This document shows positions 17,991 to 26,482 of a stretch of DNA of 64,000 bases, one piece after another (positions within the stretch are counted from its first letter, which is position 1; each line of letters opens with the position of its first letter). The position numbers were made by a program, and so were the translations under genes. This DNA is from Virgibacillus oceani. Lineage in GTDB: Bacteria > Bacillota > Bacilli > Bacillales > Amphibacillaceae. The stretch covers positions 124,001 through 188,000 of the forward strand of contig NZ_BMFR01000005.1 in assembly GCF_014638995.1 (NCBI RefSeq). The letters run 5' to 3'. The notes below the pieces were generated by a model, which worked only from the letters and a program-made list of their open reading frames with translations, did not search any database and was not told the DNA's origin.

Positions 17991-18024
17991 ATATTATCCA
18001 TTGAAACATTCCTTACAAGAATGT
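17991..18024 (-). promoter_or_regulatory. Candidate tagA promoter with an overlapping inverted repeat
   Basis: On the minus strand TTGTAA (18013-18018) and TAATAT (17991-17996) are 16 bases apart. ACATTC-N7-GAATGT (18006-18024) is a perfect inverted repeat that covers the -35 box, a good place for a repressor. The rest of the 360-base gap between tagA and the second LCP gene is AT-rich, with a weaker plus-strand TTTACG-17-TAAAAT pair near 18042-18070 and nothing coding. Confidence 0.45.
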
Positions 18025-18281
18025 AATAATATTTTAATTTACGTTTGGGCTAATTCATAGTAAAATTAATGTTAGTTTTTCATTTAAAAAATGTAAAACT
18101 TTTTTATTGTTATTTGAAATATGATATCATTAAAAATTCTTTTTTTCTATTCAAATATGAATACTATATTACTAGTCTACAATAATATAATACTACTATA
18201 TCAAGATGATGATTCATAAATAAACTACTTTTAACATTGGCATCAGGAAATACAATGTTAACTTAAAGGGGAATTAACTTT

Positions 18282-19340
18282 ATGTCAGATAAAAAGACAC
18301 CACAAACTAGAATGGTGAGAAGAAGAAAGAAGCGAAAGCTAAAGAAAAGAGCACTTTTCATTTTAGTTCCTGTATTAGTCGCCTTTTTTGCCCTTATAAG
18401 CTACGCCACTTATCTATATATTAAAGCTGATTCCGTTTTCTCTGAATCTTATCAAGATGATGGAAGAGAAAAATCAGAACTAAGGGACAAAATAGTTGAT
18501 CCAAGCGAAGATAATGTTTCCGTATTAATAATGGGTGTTGATGCAAGTGATGTTCGTAACAATAAGAAAAACTCACGTACGGATACATTAATGCTGGCTA
18601 CTCTTAATGTAAAAGATAAAAGCGTAAAATTACTTAGTATCCCTCGTGATTCATATGTGTACATTCCTGAGGTTGGCTACAAAACAAAAATCAATCATGC
18701 CCATGCATATGGTGGCACAGAGGCAACCATTGATACAGTTGAAACCTTATTAGATATACCAGTTGATTACTATGCGAAGGTAAACTTTGAGGCGTTTATT
18801 GATGTCGTTGATGCGGTAGATGGTGTTACGGTTGATGTTCCTTATGAAATGTACGAACAAAACTCTAAGGACCAAGCAGGAGCAATTCACTTATTACCAG
18901 GAGAACAAGAGCTTAACGGTGAGCAAGCACTAGCATTTGCCAGAACCAGGAAGCAGGATAACGATATTGAACGCGGTAAAAGGCAGCAGGAAGTCATTCA
19001 AGCAATTATTAAAAAAGCAGTTTCGATGAATTCCATTTTGAAATATGATGATATTATTGAAGCTGTTGGAGAAAACATGACAACCAACATGACATTTGAT
19101 GAAATGAAAAGCTTTATTGCATACGGAACAAAGGGAACAAACCTTGACTTTGAAACACTGTCATTAGAGGGACATGATTACCAGCCAAGTGGAACTTACT
19201 ACTGGCAATTAGACGAAGTTGCGTTAAATGGAACAAAACAATTGCTAAAAAAACATTTGGAATTGGATGGTGTAACAAGTACAGCTTCAGACCAATCAAC
19301 ACCCACTACAAGCAACAGTAGTTCATCAAATTCTTATTAA
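18282..19340 (+). CDS. LCP (LytR-CpsA-Psr) family glycopolymer-peptidoglycan ligase, second paralogue
   Basis: 352 residues with a strongly basic N-terminus (RRRKKRKLKKRA), one membrane helix and an outside LCP domain. It shows LIMGVDASD, LLSIPRDSYVYIP, KINHAHAYGG and ARTRKQDNDIERGKRQQE. The Ser/Thr-rich C-terminal tail is probably disordered. Same predicted function as the gene at 16098: attaching undecaprenyl-linked polymers to the wall. Ribosome site AAAGGGG lies before the ATG. Several polymers are made here (teichoic acid and two Wzx/Wzy-type polysaccharides), so two or more ligases with different substrates are plausible. Confidence 0.93.
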   Translation: MSDKKTPQTRMVRRRKKRKLKKRALFILVPVLVAFFALISYATYLYIKADSVFSESYQDDGREKSELRDKIVDPSEDNVSVLIMGVDASDVRNNKKNSRTDTLMLATLNVKDKSVKLLSIPRDSYVYIPEVGYKTKINHAHAYGGTEATIDTVETLLDIPVDYYAKVNFEAFIDVVDAVDGVTVDVPYEMYEQNSKDQAGAIHLLPGEQELNGEQALAFARTRKQDNDIERGKRQQEVIQAIIKKAVSMNSILKYDDIIEAVGENMTTNMTFDEMKSFIAYGTKGTNLDFETLSLEGHDYQPSGTYYWQLDEVALNGTKQLLKKHLELDGVTSTASDQSTPTTSNSSSSNSY

Positions 19341-19348
19341 ACAAAAGG

Positions 19349-19384
19349 AAAGCTGCTAACCAAGGGATGGTTAGCAGCTTTTTT
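19349..19384 (+). terminator. Rho-independent terminator after the second LCP gene
   Basis: AAAGCTGCTAACC pairs perfectly with GGTTAGCAGCTTT around a 7-base loop, followed by a T-run. It lies just after the LCP stop codon. Confidence 0.9.
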
Positions 19385-19449
19385 ATAATAACATTGAAAT
19401 CAACTAGTCGCCGATTTCTTTAAATTTGACTTCCGGAATCTGGCCACTG

Positions 19450-20505
19450 TTACGATTTATGTCTCAATCCTTTAAAAAAATTTGTTAATGGTTTGTACTC
19501 ACTATTTATTAATTCAAGATTTTCAATAAGAACTTGAATTGCCAATAATGCGATGGAGAAAATCAAAATCGATCCCCATACAGTTGTCATTGAAAAAAGA
19601 ATTGCTGCCACACTAAACATAGCACTTAGGCCATATATGAACAATACAGTTTGTTTGTGCGTAAAACCTGAACTAACAAGCCTATGATGTAAATGGGAGC
19701 TATCTGGACTTGATAATGGCTGTTTATTAATATACCTTCTAACCATTGCAATAAGTGTATCAGATATTGGTACCCCTAAAATAAAAATAGGGATAATAAA
19801 TGAAATGATTGTTACATTTTTAAATCCAAGCAGGGCCAGTACAGAAATCATATAACCTAAAAACAATGCCCCTGTATCCCCCATAAAAATCTTTGCGGGA
19901 TAAAAATTGTAACGTAAAAAACCAATCGTACTAAAAAATAATATTAATGCCATTGTCGCAACATAAATATCACCCATGATGATCGCCATTCCGGAGATTG
20001 TAAATAACGCAATGGAAGACACTCCAGCTGCAAGTCCATCTAAACCGTCAATTAAATTAATTGCATTTGTAATACCCACAATCCAAAAAACGGTTACAAT
20101 TGAACTCAGAAAACCAAATTCGATTTGTCCACCAAATGGCAGGTTAATAAATTCAACCTGCAAGCCACCCCAGAATACAACTAATAAAGCAGCAACAATC
20201 TGAACTAAAAATTTAACCTTTGGGGATATATCAAACAAATCATCTAAGAATCCAAGTACGATAATTAAGAAGCCACCACATATAATTGCAAGATGATATT
20301 CATTAGATGGCTGTAAAATAACCAATCCAATGAGAAAACTAAAAAATATTGCTAACCCGCCTAATGTCGGAATTGGATCTGTATGTACTTTTCGATGATT
20401 TGGCTTATCTGTTGCTTTCATTTTTAATGAAACTTTTATAATTATCGGTGTAATGATTAATGAAATTAACAATGTTAAAAAGGCTAATAACACTATTTTT
20501 ACCAC
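19450..20505 (-). CDS. tagO: Undecaprenyl-phosphate GlcNAc-1-phosphate transferase (TagO/WecA)
   Basis: A 351-residue polytopic PNPT-family enzyme that makes undecaprenyl-PP-GlcNAc, the first committed step of wall teichoic acid linkage-unit synthesis. Motifs in order are DKPNHRKVHTDPIPTLGG, the Asp pair in FLDDLFDISPK, NAINLIDGLDGLAAG, FMGDTGALFLGY and the cytoplasmic loop SSHLHHRLVSSGFTHKQ. About 10-11 membrane helices are evident. Length is normal. It probably forms its own transcription unit. It is also a possible initiator of other GlcNAc-primed polymers made nearby. Confidence 0.93.
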   Translation of the reverse strand: MVKIVLLAFLTLLISLIITPIIIKVSLKMKATDKPNHRKVHTDPIPTLGGLAIFFSFLIGLVILQPSNEYHLAIICGGFLIIVLGFLDDLFDISPKVKFLVQIVAALLVVFWGGLQVEFINLPFGGQIEFGFLSSIVTVFWIVGITNAINLIDGLDGLAAGVSSIALFTISGMAIIMGDIYVATMALILFFSTIGFLRYNFYPAKIFMGDTGALFLGYMISVLALLGFKNVTIISFIIPIFILGVPISDTLIAMVRRYINKQPLSSPDSSHLHHRLVSSGFTHKQTVLFIYGLSAMFSVAAILFSMTTVWGSILIFSIALLAIQVLIENLELINSEYKPLTNFFKGLRHKS

Positions 20506-20592
20506 TTAGCCCACCTCATTTATTTGACCGTTCAATTATTTAGACGCTTTTTAATTGTATATGTTACACATCTTATATAAGATGCTTTACAT

Positions 20593-21711
20593 TCAATTAA
20601 CATTTTCCATACTTAAGTATACATTATAAATGTTTTCAGCAAAAATCTCCAATGAAAATTTAGACGAAGCATGTGATTGCAATTTTTCTCCCATTGTTTT
20701 TAACATACCCCGATTCCTAAAAATTATCGCTTCTTCCATGGCAGAAATAAGTTCAGAAGTATTCCCTGGCTTCACTCTCCAGCCTAGTGAATTATCGCCA
20801 ATTAATTCGCTGATCCCACCTACATCTGAAGCAATAATGGGTGTTTTCGCTCTGGCTGATTCTAATAATACAAGTGGAAAACTTTCGCTAAATGAGGTAA
20901 GCATCGTTGTATCCACCATTTCATAAAATCGCTCGACGTCATCTCGATGCCCCATAAAATGGACATGTTTTTCTATATTTAGACTGCTAGACAATTGCTT
21001 TAAATGGTTTCTTAGTGTCCCGTCTCCGGCGAGCAGCATATGACAGGCTCTGTTTTTTTTCACTAATTGTGAGAATGCTTCAAAAGCAATGCTGTGGCCC
21101 TTTACTTGTTCTAGTCTGGCTACCATGAAAAACAAAAAATCATTATCCGTAAATCCCAGATCATTTCGAAAATGCGGTTTTGGCAATTTTTTTCTAAAGT
21201 CAATTCCATTTAATGCCGTGACAATCTTATTATATTCAACTCCAACTCCATTAAGATTAGTGCGAAAGGGCTCTGAGATAGCAATTACTTTATCTGCATT
21301 TTTAATAGCATTTAAATGAATCCGGCATAAAAAACGCCCATACATTCCTTTGTCCAAAAAGTCATGTTCTGGGTCACTATGTACTGTTACAATCCAGTGA
21401 AATGGTACTATTTTTTTTAAAATATTTGCATATACATTTGCACGTGGCCCGTGTGTATGAATGTAATTAATCCTTTCCTGTCTAATATAGTTAGCAATCT
21501 TTTGCATAAGTGGAACACTTATTTTTAGGTGATTGGAAAAATGAACTGTTTTTATTCCATATCCATTTGCCCGCTTAAGCAGTTCCCCTTTTTCAAGGAC
21601 CCCTAAAATAAATTCTTCTCGATTAAATTCCTTTAATAAGCTAAGTATATGATGCATTCCGCCCCCAGTTTCGTTTCCAGCATTTAAGTGTAAAATTTTC
21701 ATTATATTCAT
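20593..21711 (-). CDS. Glycosyltransferase family 4
   Basis: A 372-residue GT-B glycosyltransferase. The N-terminal motif MKILHLNAGNETGGGMHH resembles enzymes that begin surface polymer repeat units. The GT4 signature is FSESFPLVLLESARAKTPIIAS near residue 280. It is divergent from the polymerase-led operon at 21848, with a shared 136-base intergenic region, so it probably belongs to that second polysaccharide pathway. ATGs at 21711 and 21702 are both possible; the AAAGG site is too close to the first and rather far from the second. Confidence 0.87.
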   Translation of the reverse strand: MNIMKILHLNAGNETGGGMHHILSLLKEFNREEFILGVLEKGELLKRANGYGIKTVHFSNHLKISVPLMQKIANYIRQERINYIHTHGPRANVYANILKKIVPFHWIVTVHSDPEHDFLDKGMYGRFLCRIHLNAIKNADKVIAISEPFRTNLNGVGVEYNKIVTALNGIDFRKKLPKPHFRNDLGFTDNDFLFFMVARLEQVKGHSIAFEAFSQLVKKNRACHMLLAGDGTLRNHLKQLSSSLNIEKHVHFMGHRDDVERFYEMVDTTMLTSFSESFPLVLLESARAKTPIIASDVGGISELIGDNSLGWRVKPGNTSELISAMEEAIIFRNRGMLKTMGEKLQSHASSKFSLEIFAENIYNVYLSMENVN

Positions 21712-21847
21712 CTGCCTTTTCAGTTACTTCATTAGTAACCCAATATAACCAGCAAAGGCAGAAAATATAATCACCGTGAATATTTGATTGATTACTGTCC
21801 ATAATTGTGATGTGTTCTATTATTTGTTAACGAAAGGGCTGCAATCA

Positions 21848-23131
21848 GTGGAAAAGCACAAAGGATTGATTTTTTTACTTATCATCATTCAACCAGTAAT
21901 TGATCTTATAACTTCAATAACAAACCAATACAGCGATGTAGCAATTTCTATCGGGGCTTTATTCAGAACGTTCGTAATGGCGTTTTTATTTATACTTATT
22001 GTTAAGTACCTCCTGCATAACCATCGGATAATGCTTTTCGCTTTTTTCGGAGCTTTTGGATCCATTTTGATAACACTAATCGCAAATTATTTTCTAAAGA
22101 GCAATTTTTTGTTGTTTCCGGAAATTAATTTTGCATTAAAAACAAGTTACTATCTGGTAATTGTTTATTTATCCATTATTTTATTTAAAAAATACGTTCT
22201 GGATAGAGAATCATTCAGTAAAGCAACAACAATTGTTAGTCTGATTGTTGGTGGCAGTTATTGGCTGGCAATCGTAACAAATACCAGCATAAATAGTTAT
22301 CAGTATGAAAGTGTAGGTTATTCTGGCTGGTTTTTCTCGGCAAATGAATTAAGTGTTATAGTGATTGTTTTGCTAGCATTGACACTACTTAACTTGAGGT
22401 ACAATAAAAGTATTTTGTCTTGGCTAGCCTTTGTATTTATTTTCAGCATGGTACCAATGATCGGAACGAAGACTGCTCTTGCTGGTGGGATTGTTATTGT
22501 ATTTATTTATGCGATCTATTTGTTATTTACGTATAAGCTGCAGGTGGTTGAAAATAAACAAACATTGCTCTTTTTTGGCACCGTAATTTTATTTGTATGT
22601 CTATCACCATTCTCACCTATTGCCTCTAACACACAGAACCTTAATTATGAGCATTCTAAAGAGATTGAGCGGGTACAGGTTTCTGATAGCAAAAATGAAC
22701 AATCCTCTTCCCTGATGGTCAGGATCTTAAGCTCCCGGCACCTTTACTTACAAACGATAAACGAGGATTATTCAGAGGCAAATGGAATAAGAAAAGCCTT
22801 TGGTCTTGGATATGCCGGTGATTATAATGAGGATCCAAAACTTATTGAAATGGACTTTTTCGATCTGTTTTTCAGCTATGGTTTGATCGGTTCAATCTTA
22901 TTGCTCATTCCTTTATTTTATTTATTTTTGCTTGTTATAAAAAACTTGCTTCCGTTATCCATCGAAAAAGTACTATTGTTCACTGCACTTGGTTTGTGTT
23001 TAGGCATTGCATTGGTGGCTGGACATGTTTTGTTTGCTCCATCGGTAATGTCCTATGCAGCCATTTTATTTTTAGCGATTGGTATGGAACTGATGCAGCG
23101 GAATGATGGTGTGAAAAATGAAGACAGTTAG
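21848..23131 (+). CDS. O-antigen ligase/Wzy-like polymerase (multi-pass membrane protein)
   Basis: A hydrophobic protein of about 427 residues with 10-12 membrane segments and a larger outside loop (residues about 245-310) before GLGYAGDYNEDPKLIEMDFFDLF, a pattern of WaaL/Wzy proteins. It would polymerise the second polysaccharide. The open frame reaches up to a TTG at 21788, but the GTG at 21848 has AAAGGG at good spacing and gives a more typical N-terminus (MEKHKGLIFLL). It is the first gene of a rightward operon and its end overlaps the next gene by 14 bases. Confidence 0.75.
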   Translation: MEKHKGLIFLLIIIQPVIDLITSITNQYSDVAISIGALFRTFVMAFLFILIVKYLLHNHRIMLFAFFGAFGSILITLIANYFLKSNFLLFPEINFALKTSYYLVIVYLSIILFKKYVLDRESFSKATTIVSLIVGGSYWLAIVTNTSINSYQYESVGYSGWFFSANELSVIVIVLLALTLLNLRYNKSILSWLAFVFIFSMVPMIGTKTALAGGIVIVFIYAIYLLFTYKLQVVENKQTLLFFGTVILFVCLSPFSPIASNTQNLNYEHSKEIERVQVSDSKNEQSSSLMVRILSSRHLYLQTINEDYSEANGIRKAFGLGYAGDYNEDPKLIEMDFFDLFFSYGLIGSILLLIPLFYLFLLVIKNLLPLSIEKVLLFTALGLCLGIALVAGHVLFAPSVMSYAAILFLAIGMELMQRNDGVKNEDS

Positions 23132-24158
23132 TATAATTATTCCCATTTACAATGCTGAACCACACCTTAATCATTGTATAACTAGTGTATTAACCCAAAC
23201 GTATCCAAGCATCAAGGTTATTTTAATAAATGACGGGTCAATCGATAATAGCGGGGAAATTTGTGAGGCTATTGCTAATACGGACAATCGTGTCAAAGTG
23301 ATTCATCAGCAAAACGCTGGACCTTCCAAAGCAAGAAATACTGGAATTGCAGCTGCCACCGGGGAATATATTCAGTTTGTGGACGCTGATGATTGGATAG
23401 ATCCAAATATGACAGAAAAACTAGTCGAAGGTATGCGAGATAATGTTCAACTTGTTATGTGTGGCTATCAATTAATGGACAAAAGCAAACCATTGCAAAA
23501 ATATATCCCCGCTTTAAAAGGCATTTATACAATGGAGGAATTTATGCAGCACTTTGGGGAATTATATAAAGCTATCCTTCTCCCCTCTCCCTGTAACAAA
23601 TTATATAAAAAGGAAATTATACAGGACAAGAAGATACGCTTTAGGGAAGAGTTTTCAATTGGTGAAGATCTTTTATTTAATATGGACTACATCCAGAAGT
23701 GTAGCCACATTAGCATCATTCGTGATCAATTATATAACTATACCTTTAATCGGCATTCACTCACTAATGAATTCAATCAAGAACTCTTTGATAATCAGCA
23801 AATGCTATACCAAAAAGTTAAAGGATTTTTAGTCAAGCATAATTGTTACAGCGGGGAAAATCAGCAATCACTACATACAATCTATGCTAACGGTGTGGTC
23901 AATTCCCTTAATAATTTATTTTTTAAAGATAGCAGCCTATCATCGCTGGAAAAAAAGGAACAGATAGCTCATATCATCTCTAATAACGTTGTCAGAAAAA
24001 ATATTGCTTATTTTAAGGATGGCATGCAGGCAAGGTATATTGGCCGAATGATTAGATACAACGCTATTAATGGGATATACTCCTTTCTTAGTATGAAGGT
24101 GTTTATGAAGCATAAAATGAATCCTTTATTTCGGTTGCTGAAACGTGTTAATAAATAA
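23118..24158 (+). CDS. Glycosyltransferase family 2 (GT-A)
   Basis: A 346-residue inverting GT2 enzyme. The N-terminal catalytic domain has SIIIPIYNAEPHLNHCI, ILINDGSIDNSGEICE, NAGPSKARNTGIAAATGEYI and the DXD-like FVDADDWIDP. The C-terminal 150 residues are family-variable and end in a basic segment. It would add a sugar to the lipid-linked repeat unit in the cytoplasm. The start codon lies inside the end of the polymerase gene, suggesting translational coupling. The sugar is unknown. Confidence 0.9.
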   Translation: MKTVSIIIPIYNAEPHLNHCITSVLTQTYPSIKVILINDGSIDNSGEICEAIANTDNRVKVIHQQNAGPSKARNTGIAAATGEYIQFVDADDWIDPNMTEKLVEGMRDNVQLVMCGYQLMDKSKPLQKYIPALKGIYTMEEFMQHFGELYKAILLPSPCNKLYKKEIIQDKKIRFREEFSIGEDLLFNMDYIQKCSHISIIRDQLYNYTFNRHSLTNEFNQELFDNQQMLYQKVKGFLVKHNCYSGENQQSLHTIYANGVVNSLNNLFFKDSSLSSLEKKEQIAHIISNNVVRKNIAYFKDGMQARYIGRMIRYNAINGIYSFLSMKVFMKHKMNPLFRLLKRVNK

Positions 24159-24233
24159 ATGTCTAAAAATCCCTCTTTTGTGGCTATCATTTATAGTATA
24201 GCTTTTAAAATAGGAAGCAGAGGATTTGACGGT

Positions 24234-25334
24234 ATGAAGAAGGTAATGGTTTATGCATACACCCATTTTAATTTAGGCGATGATCTGTTTATTAAGGTTT
24301 TATGTGAGAAGTATCCCAAGACAATATTTGTGTTATATGCACCAAAAGAATACAAACAAACGTTTAAAGAATTCAACAATATACGTTTGTTCCCCAGCAA
24401 CTCGATTATCGTCAGAGGATTAAACTATTGCTTCAGACAGTTTCATATCTACAGTTTCTTTCGTCGGCTGCTTGCTAAAGACTGTGATGCTGCTGTCCAT
24501 ATTGGCGGTTCCCTTTTTATACAGGGAGAAAATTGGAGAGATGAATTGAAAAATACGAAGGAAATGCGTATCCCGAATAGACCATTCTATCTGTTGGGTG
24601 CAAACTTTGGGCCTTATCATGATAATGGATTCTATCAGGAACATAAGGAGTTATTCAAAGGGTATACAGATATCTGTTTCAGAGAAAAGCATTCCTATGA
24701 GCTATTCAACGATTTGCATAATGTTCGCATGGCTGATGATATGATTTTTCAATTAAAAACGCCAGCTGTTCAGGTTCTACATGATTCCATTGTCATTTCC
24801 GTCATAAAACCCTCGATAAGGAAACACTTATCCAATTACGATGATGTTTATTATCGGAAAATGAGAGATTTAGCAGTTTTTTTTATCGAAAAAGGATACA
24901 CTGTCACACTAATGTCATTTTGTGAATATGAACAGGATGATGAAGCGATTGAAACGATAACAAATTTAATTCCAGAAAGCTATTTAACTAAACTAAACAA
25001 GCATTTCTACAAGTTCAATATTGATGAGACATTACATTTAATTGCAGCATCGAATTTTGTTATTGCAACACGATTTCATTCGATGATCCTTGGATGGGTA
25101 TTTCATAAACCCGTGTTCCCAATTGTCTATAGCGATAAGATGACAAATTCGATGCAGGACATAGGTTTTGATGGTACTTATACAGATATTAAAAATATTT
25201 CTGCCCTTACACCGGAATACGTTTTTAATAGTATAGATGCGAATTTAATAGATGTCTCTATACAAGCTCAAAATGCGGAAAAACATTTTGAAAGGTTAGA
25301 TGAGTATCTTTTAGAAAGAGGAGATACGAATTGA
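24234..25334 (+). CDS. Polysaccharide pyruvyl transferase family protein (CsaB/WcaK/EpsO-like)
   Basis: A GT-B-like pyruvyl transferase of about 366 residues. It should put a pyruvate ketal on a sugar, using phosphoenolpyruvate. Motifs: MKKVMVYAYTHFNLGDDLFIKVL at the N-terminus, HIGGSLFIQGEN, the late NFVIATRFHSMILGW block with the conserved His, and PVFPIVYSDK. The frame is open back to an ATG at 24159 directly after the previous stop, but homologues start at the internal ATG 24234, which has AGAGGA upstream. Pyruvylation would give the second polymer acidic groups and possible SLH-domain binding. It is followed, with a 4-base overlap, by the PP-loop gene. Confidence 0.85.
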   Translation: MKKVMVYAYTHFNLGDDLFIKVLCEKYPKTIFVLYAPKEYKQTFKEFNNIRLFPSNSIIVRGLNYCFRQFHIYSFFRRLLAKDCDAAVHIGGSLFIQGENWRDELKNTKEMRIPNRPFYLLGANFGPYHDNGFYQEHKELFKGYTDICFREKHSYELFNDLHNVRMADDMIFQLKTPAVQVLHDSIVISVIKPSIRKHLSNYDDVYYRKMRDLAVFFIEKGYTVTLMSFCEYEQDDEAIETITNLIPESYLTKLNKHFYKFNIDETLHLIAASNFVIATRFHSMILGWVFHKPVFPIVYSDKMTNSMQDIGFDGTYTDIKNISALTPEYVFNSIDANLIDVSIQAQNAEKHFERLDEYLLERGDTN

Positions 25335-26482
25335 TAATTCATGAGCCTGAATTTATATCGGAAAGAGACAGTGGAATAATACGTGCATTATTTGAAACGA
25401 ACGATAGAAAAGAATATTTATGGTTCTCTGTTCCAAAAGAATACCAGGAATATCTGACCTACGAAAGAGGTGACGCATTTCTAGCTGGCTTGTTACTTTT
25501 AGCAATGAAAAATGGCCAGGACATTCAATTGAACTTTCCGGTATCTGAACGGCTTTATTACACATTAACAAACTACCTAATAAATGCACTGAATCTCGCT
25601 ATGCCAAATTTTAAGCAAATCTCAATTTTGCATAATGGATTAGATAGCTCCCCTATCGACAATATTGGTGCGGTTGGAACAGGATTTTCAGCGGGAGTTG
25701 ACTCTTTTTGTACGGTCTATGAACATTTACATGAACATTGCCCAGCGTCATTCAAGTTAACGCATTTCACCTTCCATAATGTTGGATCACATGGAGACTT
25801 TGGCGGTGATGATTCCAGAAAGCTTTTTAAAGACAGGCTTCAGCTTGTAAAACCTTTTGCGGATGAAAAAAAGATCAGCACCATACCAATCGATTCTAAT
25901 CTAAGTGAAGTACTAAACATGGATTTTGTGCCGACACACACCATCCGGAATGCTGCGGCAGTTCTTGCATTGCAGAAGCTATTTCGTTACTACTATTATT
26001 CATCAGGCCGACAATTCAAGCATTTTAAATTAAGTCCGACAATTGGTGCTTCCTATGATATTTTGACCTTAAACATGCTGTCAACAGAGTCATTAACGTT
26101 TTACTCTGCCGGCTCCAGCTACTCAAGAGTTGAGAAAACAAAGATCACATCCGATTATGAGCCAACCTATCGTTATCTTAACGTGTGTACGAGTGGCAGT
26201 ACAATTAATTGTTCCGCATGTGTAAAATGCTTGCGTACGATGCTAACATTTGACGTTATGGGAAAACTAAAAAGCTATCAGGAAGTATTTGATATTGACA
26301 AATACAATACTTTAAAGGGAAACTATATTGCTCAGGTATTGGCAACAATTAAAAGTGATACCTATTCAAATGAAATCTATCAGGAAATGAAGCGATATAA
26401 CTATAAAATTCCCGCTTATTCTTACCTGCTGACACCATTATACTGGCTAAAGTTCACCTGTAAAAAGATACTAAAATCTTAA
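25331..26482 (+). CDS. QueC-like PP-loop ATPase of unknown function in a polysaccharide operon
   Basis: 383 residues. A PP-loop pyrophosphatase motif, FSAGVDS, is at residues 119-125. A zinc-type cluster Cys286-x7-Cys294-x2-Cys297-x2-Cys300 (NCSACVKC) matches the spacing of QueC, which activates a carboxylate with ATP and converts it to a nitrile through an amide. The rest does not look like QueC, and no other queuosine gene is nearby. The start is a TTG whose bases overlap the previous stop (aTTGAt) behind GAGGAG: strong translational coupling to the pyruvyl transferase. A role in amidating or otherwise activating a carboxyl group of the polymer or its precursor is a hypothesis only. Confidence 0.72.
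   Translation: MIIHEPEFISERDSGIIRALFETNDRKEYLWFSVPKEYQEYLTYERGDAFLAGLLLLAMKNGQDIQLNFPVSERLYYTLTNYLINALNLAMPNFKQISILHNGLDSSPIDNIGAVGTGFSAGVDSFCTVYEHLHEHCPASFKLTHFTFHNVGSHGDFGGDDSRKLFKDRLQLVKPFADEKKISTIPIDSNLSEVLNMDFVPTHTIRNAAAVLALQKLFRYYYYSSGRQFKHFKLSPTIGASYDILTLNMLSTESLTFYSAGSSYSRVEKTKITSDYEPTYRYLNVCTSGSTINCSACVKCLRTMLTFDVMGKLKSYQEVFDIDKYNTLKGNYIAQVLATIKSDTYSNEIYQEMKRYNYKIPAYSYLLTPLYWLKFTCKKILKS

Noticed and set aside
25331..26482. A queuosine biosynthesis (queC) gene.
   Set aside because: Only the PP-loop and the Cys cluster match. The rest differs, no queD/queE/queF is near, and the gene is embedded in a polysaccharide operon.
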